This document shows, piece after piece, positions 50,109 through 58,600 of a stretch of DNA of 64,000 nucleotides (positions are counted from its first letter, which is position 1; each line of letters begins with the position of its first letter). The notes beneath the pieces are model-generated. The model made no database searches and was not told the origin of the DNA. It worked only from the letters and a program-made list of their open reading frames with translations. The stretch is from contig NC_086227.1 in the NCBI RefSeq assembly GCF_036321145.2, positions 12,188,501 through 12,252,500 on the forward strand. Reading direction: 5' to 3'. The position numbers and the translations under genes are program-made. Source of the DNA: Pelmatolapia mariae. Its lineage: Eukaryota > Chordata > Actinopteri > Cichliformes > Cichlidae.

Positions 50109-50508
50109 CAAATCAAATCACTTTTATTGTCACATCACATGTGCAGGTACACTGGTACAGTACATGTGAGTGAAATTCTTGTGTGCGAGCTTCACAAGCA
50201 ACAGAGTTGTGCAAAATACAATAACGTAAAACAAGCAAAATATAAAAATGGCTAATCTAAAAAGTAATAAATATATGTACAATATGTAAAGGTATATACA
50301 TTACTGAATGTGTGTACTAAATATGTTTTTCTACGTGTGTGTGTTTGAGTGTGTATATAGTATGTATATACATGTTTTACAAATGAAATAAAGTAAACAA
50401 TAAAATAAGATATATAAAATATACAGAGGTTGGTATGTGCAAAACAGTGGTATTTATATACAGTATGGAGTGCATAATGTTGAAGTTCCAGTAGTGAGGG
50501 TGAGGTGT
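50109..50508 (-). other. 3' untranslated region of the L2-type LINE
   Basis: AT-rich, following the TAG stop at 50509-50511 and running to the TGACAATAAA end. Such 3' ends are what the element's reverse transcriptase recognises. The other L2-like copy (40188-41234) shares only the TGACAATAAA end and a pentamer tail. Confidence 0.7.
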
Positions 50509-53439
50509 CTATGACGTGTTCAGCAGTCTGATGGCCTGATGGAAAAAGCTGTCTCTCAGTCTGCTGGTACGGGACCGGATGCTGCAGAACCTCCTTCCTG
50601 ATGGAAGTAGTCTGAACAGTTTATGGCTGGGGTGACTGGAGTCCTTGATGATCCTCTCCGCTTTCCTCAGGCACCGCTTCCTGTAGATGTCTTGGAGGGA
50701 GGGAAGCTCACCTCCAATTATCCGTTCAGAGCACCGCACTACTCTCTGGAGAGCTTTGCGGTTGTGAGCGGTGCTGTTGCCGTACCAGGTGGTGATGCAT
50801 CCAGTGAGGATGCTCTCAATGGCACAGCGATAGAAGGTCCTGAGGATGCGGGGGCTCATGCCGAATCTCTTCAGTCTCCTGAGAAAGAAGAGGCGCTGCT
50901 GCGCCTTCTTCACTGTTTTGTTTATGTGTACTGACCACGTAAGATCCTCAGCCAGATGTACACCAAGGAAGCGGAAGCTGCTCACTCTCTCCACAGCAGC
51001 GCCGTTGATGGTGATGGGGGTGTGTACTCCTCTGCACCTCCGGAAGTCCACTATCAACTCCTTTGTCTTTGCGACGTTGAGGGTGAGATGGTTGTCTTGA
51101 CACCAGTGGGTCAGGGCGCTGACCTCCTCCCTGTAGGCCGTCTCATCACCGTTGGTAATAAGACCCACCACTGTAGTGTCGTCCGCAAACTTCACAATGA
51201 TGTTGGAGTTTCTAGTGGCCGTGCAGTTGTAGGTGTAGAGTGAGTACAGGAGAGGGCTCAGTACACACCCCTGTGGAGCACCAGTGTTCAGTGTGATGGG
51301 GGATGAGGTGGTGCTGCCCAGCCTGACCACTTGGCGTCTGTCAGACAGGAAGTTAAGGATCCAGCTGCAGAGGGAGCTGCTCAGTCCTAGATCCTGCAGT
51401 TTCCTGTCCAGCTTCGAGGGAACGATGGTGTTGAATGCTGAGCTGTAATCTACAAACAGCATTCTCACATACGTGTCTCTCTTCTCCAGGTGTGACAGGG
51501 CAGCATGGAGTGTCAGGGCTATGGCATCATCAGTGGACCTGTTGTGGCGGTATGCGAACTGTAGAGGGTCCAGTGAGTCGGGTAGTGCAGAGCAGATGAA
51601 GTCCCTGACCAGCTTCTCGAAGCATTTGCTCACGATGGGGGTCAGGGCTACGGGTCGCCAGTCGTTCAATGAGGAGATGGTGGAGGATTTGGGTACAGGG
51701 ACGATGGTGGCCATTTTGAAGCAGGCTGGGACTACAGACAGAGAGAGGGAAAGGTTGAAGATGTGTGTAAACACTCCAGCCAGCTGAGCCGCGCATGACT
51801 TGAGGACGCGGCCGGGGATCCCGTCCGGACCAGTAGCTTTGCGTGCGTTCACCCTCCTGAAGCACTTCCGCACATCCTCCTCAGACACAGTGTGCGCACT
51901 GACGTCATCCGCGGTGCGCACACTGTCCGGTCTCGTGGTGTTCGCTGTGTCGAATCTAGCGTAGAAAACGTTTAGATCCTCACACAGAGAGGCCGTGGTC
52001 TGCGGTGTGCTGGTTTTCCCTCTAAAGTCTGTGATCGTGTTTAGTCCCTGCCACATACTCCGAGGGTTGTCAAACTGTTGCTCCACCTTGTCCCTGTACT
52101 CACGTTTGGCTGCTTTGATCGTCTTCCGGAGTTGGTAATGTGCGTGTTTGTAGTCCGATGTGTTCGCGGAGGCAAAAGCGGTGCTCCGTGCCGCCAGTGC
52201 TGTGCGAACATCTCTGTTAATCCAGGGTTTTTGATTTGGGAAGGATTTAACTGTTCTGGATGGGACGACATCTTCCACGCATTTTCTGATGAATCCGCAG
52301 ACTGAGTCTGTGTACTCATCAATGTCTTTAGCAGCCACGTGAAACATTTCCCAGTCCGCGTGATCAAAACAGTCCCGCAGCGTAGACTCCGATTGGTCCG
52401 ACCAACGGTGCACCGCCCTCAGGGTTGGAGCTTCCTGTTTCAGCTTCTGCCTGTAGGCGGGCAGGAGCAGGATGGAGCGGTGATCTGATTGGCCGAATGG
52501 GGCGCGGGGGAGGGCTTTGTATGCATCCCGGAAAGAGGTGTAGCAGTGGTCAAGAAGCCGGTCTCCACGAGTGCTGAAATGGATGTGTTGGTGGAGTTTT
52601 TGTGAGACTTTCTTCAGGTTACCCTTATTAAAGTCCCCGGTCGTGATAAACGCCGCCTCTGGGTGTGCGGTTTCCTCACTGCTGATCGCGCTGTACAGTT
52701 CCCTGAGTGCTCGGTCAGTGTCGGCTTGTGGGGGAATGTAAACCGCCGTAATAATCACTGCTGTGAATTCCCTCGGTAGCCAGAATGGCCGGCACTTAAT
52801 CATCAGGTACTCCAGGTCCGGTGAGCAGAAAGATTTGACCGGGTGCACGTTCGCATAATCACACCAGCTGTTGTTGATCATGAAACATACACCACCGCCT
52901 CTGCTTTTCCCAGTAAGCTCCTGTGACCTGTCCGCGCGGTGCACAGAGAACCCCGGTAGTTGTATTGCGGAGTCCGGTACCTTGTCCGATAGCCAGGTTT
53001 CTGTGAGGCAGATCACGCAGCAGTCCCGCATCTCTCGCTGGAATGAGATCCGTGCCCGAAGCTCGCACAGCTTGTTCTCCAGAGACTGCACATTAGCCAG
53101 TAATAAACTGGGTAACGGTGGTCTGTTAGTGCGCCGTCTCAGTCGAACCAGAACGCCAGATCTTCTCCCTCTGCGTCGGCGTTTGCGGCCTCCACGGGCC
53201 CAGAACAAAGGCGTCTCAGGTGAGATGAATGGGGGGTCTGCAAACGGAGGGTCCGTGTTGCAAAACTTGAACTCCGGAAAGTGATGAGAAAGTCCATCTT
53301 TTATGTCCAGTAAGGTTTGTCGGTCGTACACAAGGAGACATGTGCTACTCGTGAAAAAATAAAGAAAAAGTAAAATTAAACACAAAAAACAGCTGTTGCT
53401 TGGGGGAGCTCGCGACGAGGCTGCCATACTCGGCGCCAT
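50509..53439 (-). CDS. L2-type LINE ORF2: endonuclease-reverse transcriptase
   Basis: An uninterrupted 976-codon frame from ATG at 53437-53439 to TAG. Six codons upstream are open but begin at TTG. Residues 15-38 are strongly hydrophobic (CFLCLILLFLYFF), and about residues 84-104 are Arg-rich. An apurinic-like endonuclease spans about 114-330 with its active-site set: N116 (ANVQSL), E147 (TETW), D269 and N271 (GDFN), D297 (LLDHC) and S318-D319-H320. The reverse transcriptase spans about 530-840, with ATGPDGIPG, RPVALTPIVSKCFEKL, FAYRHNRSTDDAI, motif A FVDYSSAFNTI (D664), motif B GAPQGCVLSPLLYSL and motif C FADD (D753, D754). FRFLGVHL and a basic C-terminal tail follow. The protein would nick target DNA and copy its own RNA there. 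No inactivating change is visible. Expression cannot be judged. Confidence 0.93.
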   Translation of the reverse strand: MAPSMAASSRAPPSNSCFLCLILLFLYFFTSSTCLLVYDRQTLLDIKDGLSHHFPEFKFCNTDPPFADPPFISPETPLFWARGGRKRRRRGRRSGVLVRLRRRTNRPPLPSLLLANVQSLENKLCELRARISFQREMRDCCVICLTETWLSDKVPDSAIQLPGFSVHRADRSQELTGKSRGGGVCFMINNSWCDYANVHPVKSFCSPDLEYLMIKCRPFWLPREFTAVIITAVYIPPQADTDRALRELYSAISSEETAHPEAAFITTGDFNKGNLKKVSQKLHQHIHFSTRGDRLLDHCYTSFRDAYKALPRAPFGQSDHRSILLLPAYRQKLKQEAPTLRAVHRWSDQSESTLRDCFDHADWEMFHVAAKDIDEYTDSVCGFIRKCVEDVVPSRTVKSFPNQKPWINRDVRTALAARSTAFASANTSDYKHAHYQLRKTIKAAKREYRDKVEQQFDNPRSMWQGLNTITDFRGKTSTPQTTASLCEDLNVFYARFDTANTTRPDSVRTADDVSAHTVSEEDVRKCFRRVNARKATGPDGIPGRVLKSCAAQLAGVFTHIFNLSLSLSVVPACFKMATIVPVPKSSTISSLNDWRPVALTPIVSKCFEKLVRDFICSALPDSLDPLQFAYRHNRSTDDAIALTLHAALSHLEKRDTYVRMLFVDYSSAFNTIVPSKLDRKLQDLGLSSSLCSWILNFLSDRRQVVRLGSTTSSPITLNTGAPQGCVLSPLLYSLYTYNCTATRNSNIIVKFADDTTVVGLITNGDETAYREEVSALTHWCQDNHLTLNVAKTKELIVDFRRCRGVHTPITINGAAVERVSSFRFLGVHLAEDLTWSVHINKTVKKAQQRLFFLRRLKRFGMSPRILRTFYRCAIESILTGCITTWYGNSTAHNRKALQRVVRCSERIIGGELPSLQDIYRKRCLRKAERIIKDSSHPSHKLFRLLPSGRRFCSIRSRTSRLRDSFFHQAIRLLNTS

Positions 53440-53446
53440 CTTGGCT
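53431..53446 (-). promoter_or_regulatory. YY1-like site over the LINE start codon
   Basis: On the minus strand CCAAGATGGCGCC matches the core of the YY1 motif (AAGATGGC) and contains the ORF2 ATG. YY1 sites near the 5' end position transcription start in human L1. A similar role here is inference from position only. Confidence 0.4.
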
Positions 53447-53450
53447 TCAT

Positions 53451-54518
53451 TACACAACTATCTGAGTTGTCTCCTATTGTACAGAGATGCATAGCAGACG
53501 AGTTGTGTACAGACCGACTCAGGGTGAATGCATCGTGTTGGCAATCTGTCTGCATTTCTAAATAAGCAATTTAATTATTTGCAAACCTTTACCAGTACAT
53601 CTGAGACTGCATGTGTTTGCAGACATGTTGCTTTCAACCTCGTGAACTGTACAATCACCTTGCAATTGAAAGTGGCTGTGCAGATGATTACGATGTTGCA
53701 CGCTCAACCTCTGCACAGCCAAAAAAATAAATAAATAAATAAATCAACACAATCACTAAACAACTGCAGATTTCTTAGTTGCAGAGAGGATGTTGTCCTG
53801 TTATTTTGTTTTTGCTTTTTTTTAAATCTGGGGTGACCGAGCCATTATGCAGCTGAGTCATCATTAATGGTGATGATCTGTGCTTGTCTTGTATCATCTG
53901 TGCTTGTCTTGCAACGACAAGTCAAACATGAAAAACATTAGTACACAGAGTCCAGTGAATCATTTACATCCCAGCATAAATATACCAACTTGAGTCTGAG
54001 CAGAAGTGTAATCAACCTAACTCTAAACAGCTCTGTGGGAGCTCTACACTTTCTGCTGTGAATACAAACCCACATTAGCACACCGAAACTAAAAATACCC
54101 ACACACACTGTAATTTGACTGTGATTATAACAGCTATTAATGAAAGAACGAACACTGTCCAAAGAAATGCTGCAATCTTATGATTCTGATTGTTCTTGTT
54201 ATTCTCAAACAGGCAGATAGATCTGTTGTTTGACAATAAATAGCATTGCTTGGGAGGTCTTTTGGAAAAGGGATTTATCTACCAGACTAAAGGCCGTCAC
54301 TGGTGGTCTTCCTTACTTCCTTACTTTTGTTTATAGCCGAAGACTAGATCATAATACAGCAGTTTTTACATCAGGATACAAGGCCAAGAAGAGTAATTAC
54401 AGCAGATTGGCCAGTAATAAACATATCGGCAACAGTTTATATATATATGTATATAGGTATAGGTTGCTGGTTGCTGTGAAATTAATTGCTAAAATCTGGT
54501 CAATGACACTGCAATTTT
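53451..54518. other. Non-coding spacer
   Basis: No gene recognised. An AAAT microsatellite lies at about 53721-53744. A 20-base near-tandem phrase (TGTGCTTGTCTTG) occurs twice at about 53879-53911. Confidence 0.5.
53721..53744. repeat. AAAT microsatellite
   Basis: Poly-A leading into AAAT units. Confidence 0.9.
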
Positions 54519-54563
54519 CAGCAACCTAGTGACCAGTGGTAGCCACTGGTCACTAGGTTGCTG
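54519..54563. repeat. Perfect 21-bp-arm palindrome with 3-base loop
   Basis: The arm at 54519-54539 (starting CAGCAACCTAG, ending ACCAGTGG) is repeated as its exact reverse complement at 54543-54563 around the loop TAG. It lies directly left of a LINE 3' end. Confidence 0.96.
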
Positions 54564-54574
54564 TGATTTGATGA

Positions 54575-55237
54575 AACAATAACGCCATACTTGTCAATGC
54601 TCTTGTCACATCTCGTTTAGATTACTTAATTCTTACTGTAATTCTCTTCTCTATGGTCTACCTCATAAATCTCTCCTTAAATTACAGTTCAAAATACAGC
54701 TGCTCGTATTATTTCCAGAACTAGATCCACTGAACATATAACACCTGTTCTTAAACAGCTCCACTGGCTTCCAGTTCATCTCCGTGTCAATTTCAAGATC
54801 CCGCTTCTTACTTTAGAAGCGCTTCATAACCTCCATATTCCTCCATATTTATCTGATCTTCTCCATACATACTCACCCCCTCGTACACTTCCCTCTTCTT
54901 CAGCTTCCCTTCTGTCTGTTCCACCTGCTCGCCTGACTACCACGGGACTCAGAGCCTTTAGTTGTTCTGCCCCAAGACGTTGGAATGCACTTCCACCAGA
55001 TCTCCGGACCACAAACTCTCTCACCACTTTTAAATCACGTCTCAAAACCCATCTATTCAAAATTGCATACACCTGATTCTGTCTTAGTCCATTTTTACGT
55101 TGCTCAGCTTTTATACTTTTATGCTTTTTTTTCTTTTTCTTTTTGTTACTATTATTCTTGTGCTATTGTAAGGTGACCTTTAGGGTCTTAAAGGCGCCTA
55201 TAAATAAAATGTATTATTATTATTATTATTATTATTT
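54575..55237 (+). mobile_element. LINE 3' end (CR1/Rex1-like), ATT tail
   Basis: A 5'-truncated non-LTR retrotransposon. It contains the C-terminal part of the reverse transcriptase protein, a short 3' untranslated region and an ATT microsatellite tail (55212-55237) after AATAAAATG. In this group the tail is part of the element. The coding relic is listed separately. Confidence 0.83.
54590..55075 (+). pseudogene. LINE reverse transcriptase C-terminal remnant
   Basis: LVTSRLDY near 54610 and HKSLLKLQ at 54664-54686 are followed, after a 1-base shift, by an open stretch (54687-55072). That stretch reads VQNTAARIISRT, EHITPVLKQLHWLPVHLRVNFK, LHNLHIPPYLSDLL, RAFSCSAPRRWNALPPDLR and TFKSRLKTHLF, then TGA. 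This is the conserved end of CR1/Jockey-group LINE proteins in fish. The upstream catalytic parts are missing. Confidence 0.87.
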
Positions 55238-55650
55238 CCCTGACTGGTTGGTTACGTTGGTTGCTTACTGCTGCTAGGTGAAACAGGTCGAAAAGGAGTA
55301 CACAGTGAAGCACCAAAAACCTTGAGACTGCCGCAGTTGCCCCAAGTTTGAATGGAAGATTCAAACTTGTTTGCAAACACTTGCCAAGTGATAGTGAGAC
55401 TGTGAGCAAGGTGACGCGAGGGTTGTTCGTCTTCAAAGTAAAAGCAACACCTTTAAAAAACGATTTCGGGGTAAGGCAAACGTGCTCTGTTTCCTGTTTA
55501 TGCCACACACTTTCCAGCTTCACCAACACTTAGCAAGTAGTTGACAAGTCTTTGCAGACACAAAAGACAAAAAGCGTCTTTTGTGCAAACTACGGGCAAT
55601 CCGCTAGCAATCAAAGCAATCACAAGGTGGTTTCTGTAGCCGCACCAGCA
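55238..55650 (+). repeat. Dispersed non-coding repeat
   Basis: GCTGCTAGGTGAAACAGGTC, AAGCACCAAAAACCTTGAGA, CAGTTGCCCCAAGTTTGAA and TTTGCAAACACTTGCCAAGT are phrases I recognise as a recurrent fish interspersed repeat. It carries no protein motif. A 10-bp-arm hairpin (55559-55585, CACAAAAGAC and inverse) lies within it. Family not named. Confidence 0.5.
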
Positions 55651-58600
55651 ACATCCGGCACCAAACAGGTAACACAGATTTTTCCCCAGTGATCAGAAGT
55701 TGCCATGTGGTCACCGACAGTTCTCAAGGCCTGTGTGGCTGAGGGCTAAAACATAAGTTGAGTTTAAACAGGGCCACAATATTACAGGCTGAAGCTTACA
55801 CACAAAATTACGCAAAAAGAGGGTGTGCACTTTACTAATCTAGCACCACTTTCCTGAAATGCCCTTTAAGCAATACAAATGTCCTAAATTACACGGAAAT
55901 ATGCTCAGTAAAACAGTAAGCCTACTTAAGTTTTTATTTTTGTTTAAATAACTGCACACTTCCCTTTAATGGCGAAAGCCGTGTAGCTGTGAGTAAGTAG
56001 CTGTTTGAGTAAATGGATGAATAATACAAGAGTTTAAAAGGCACACAGAGAGACAAGTACATAACGTATGTGCTCATACAGGCTGAGCGTCGGCTCAGCG
56101 TGAGGCCCCGTGTGTGTGCATATGTGCGTGTTAATATTATATGACTAACTAGAGACATTAAATTTAATAAGGAATTTACATTTCAAATAGAGGGCATGTC
56201 TTCGGTAAAATGTGTTGATCCACAAAGCACGATTTCCTCTCTAAGTGTTAACCATGTAAGTATATACAAAGCTCAGTGCACACTTCCACGCAACAGGACT
56301 GTAAAAATCTTCAGGCGCTCTGCCTAATTGGTCCCTCTATGATATTTTCTTACAGATCCCTTGAAGATTTGTTGATATTAATATTTTATGAGCGAGATTT
56401 TGCAGACTCTTGCCAACTTTTGGAAATTAATGAGCTGGGGATGCACAAGATCCCCTGCCAACATTCACAGCTAATGCGGTGTGTATCACAAGAATGACCT
56501 GTGTTTTGTGTGTGTGTGTGTATAGTTTGGGTGGGTGCATATGACCCATGTGTGCATCTGGTTCACTTATTTTTCTTTTCATATTTTCTCTTTCCAAGCA
56601 GCCTTAAAATAAACTCCCTGAGATGTTCTCTTAACTGCAAAAAAGATTTAAAGTCAGATACAAGATCAATGAAAGCCAAGTTCACGCTCCCCTGGTGACA
56701 GAAATCGGGGATTAATATCACGTATGCACAGCTTGCCCTCTTTCAAAACTTCTACGGTGGAAAAGACCAGCTTCACTGGCTTGAAGAAGGGAAACAGGCA
56801 GCCGTATGGAGACGAGACTCCAGTTTAATCTTTGAGGAGTAGATCACTCATTCATTAAACTTTAAAACAGATTAAAAGAAACACACCAGAGGTGATTTTT
56901 CTTCTTACATTAGAGCATTAATATAACTGTGGAAGGTTGATGTTGTGCAAAAGGTGCATACCAGGATTTTCCCTAACCTTCACATAAAAATCAAAGCTAA
57001 AACAGACAAATGTCTTCAATTATTATGGTCGGGCTCCATGGTGAGTTTTTCTATCTCAGTCCAAGGCACCAATCCAGTGCTTTTCAACACTTCGCAGTGA
57101 TCAATAGCAGTTTAGAATTTAAGACGTTATTATATTTTTCTGCAAAGACTTTCAGCGTGAGGCGACCTGTTCTTCCAAGGTATTCACATCTTCATGACCA
57201 TTTCAAGCTTCTTTGATCAATAATTTGTGATAATCAAAAGGTGAAGGTGAGTCTGTCATCGCGGGGAGCTGTTGTCGGGCAAGTGGTGAGCTCGCCTCGG
57301 GGCACTTCTGGTAACAATAAAGTCATTCAGAGCTACTTCTAAAATTACAAACATCATGAGGCAATTATCAATTTCCTGAAGACCTCAGATGAAACACGCG
57401 TCATGCAGAGAGGGCCTCCGACCAGTGATAATTATTTCTAGATGGTATAAGGAGTTTCCTTTTCCGCCACAGACTCTGTTTATTTTCTGTCGATGAAGAT
57501 AAACAAATAGCCTTAAGAACCAAAATGGTATGAAATTCAGACATGAACCTAACTTGATTGAGGGCGAGAAAAGAATTCAGCCAGTCTTTTACAGCAGAAC
57601 AGAAACACAAAGAAAGCTAGGTATGTGCTTGTTTTTTCTTTTCGTGCAGTATACTTTCCAAAGTAACTGAAAACATCTAGCAACAGGTCCAGGGGAAACA
57701 AGTTCAGACGATCGAGCACGGTGTAAACACAACCTCAAGTTAATCAGACTCATCTGAAAGAGAAACCCAAGCAGAACAGCAGAATTACAACCCGAGCGCC
57801 CGGCTGTAAACATCCACTGTTTACACCCTGCTTTCCTGGTTATACACTAACCTACTGTACTTACCGTAGCTGTGCAAGCTCACACTTTCCCTGCACGTCA
57901 TTAGTGGAACGGTGCCCACACTCGCTTTTGAGTTATACCTCAGAATAAAGTGGGTGTTAATCTGGCTAGACTTCACTTTACAACAAAAAAAACCAACTAG
58001 CTTATCATAACACAACTTTTGACTGTTGACTTGTTCAACTCATTTTTAGCAGTGCCACCCCCATTTAGATGAAACTGAGCATGTGCTGTTAAACCCTGAT
58101 ATGCTTACACGGTCCTCCTACAACTGATAAAGCCCCTTTTTTAACAGGAAAAGAAAGTAGTGAGGAGTAGGTGAGTGACAAACAAATTGGTGTTCAAGGG
58201 TTACAAAGTTCAGAGGTGAGTTACTTAAAATACCCGCAGTCATCAGTAGTAAAACACAAGCCGTGCACAGACCTACATATTGCTCACATTATTTAAGGCA
58301 GTCTGGAGCTCAAATAATCAGCTAAATGCAGTCAAATGTTCCTCGGCTCTTCAGCCTTTCTTGTTTTTACTTCCAACACATGGAAAAGTTACTCAGCTTT
58401 TAAACTACGTGACTGACTCGATAATGTTGTTATGGCAAACAGCAAGACGTATTTTGGAAAAAAAATATTCAAATGTCTCCATAACGAGTGCGAGTGATCA
58501 TCGAGGTAAAAGGGAGACAAATGTGGGAGATGGAGGAAAGAAATCTGCATTCGAAATGGAAAGAAAAAAGCCAGAGGAGAGGAAAAAGAAATAGCAACTC

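Larger units (their letters stand above)
50101..53450 (-). mobile_element. L2-type non-LTR retrotransposon with intact ORF2
   Basis: The element lies on the minus strand. Its 5' side begins by about 53445 (CCAAGATGGCGCC around the start codon). It has one long ORF encoding endonuclease and reverse transcriptase, a roughly 400-base AT-rich 3' untranslated region (50109-50508), and ends TGACAATAAAAG followed by four TGATT-type pentamers at 50101-50120. Related L2/CR1-group LINEs may carry a separate ORF1, but none is seen here. This is therefore either a 5'-truncated copy that kept all of ORF2 or a single-ORF subfamily. Target duplications are not clear: TACAAC on the left and TACACAAC on the right are only suggestive. 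Confidence 0.9.

Noticed and set aside
50509..53439. Host gene encoding a 976-residue enzyme
   Set aside because: Endonuclease plus reverse transcriptase domain order, no introns, a pentamer tail and a second decayed relative in the window make it a retrotransposon.
53440..53457. LINE protein starting at 53457 (982 residues)
   Set aside because: The first codon there is TTG. The first ATG of the frame is at 53437-53439, inside the conserved-looking CCAAGATGGCG context, giving 976 residues.
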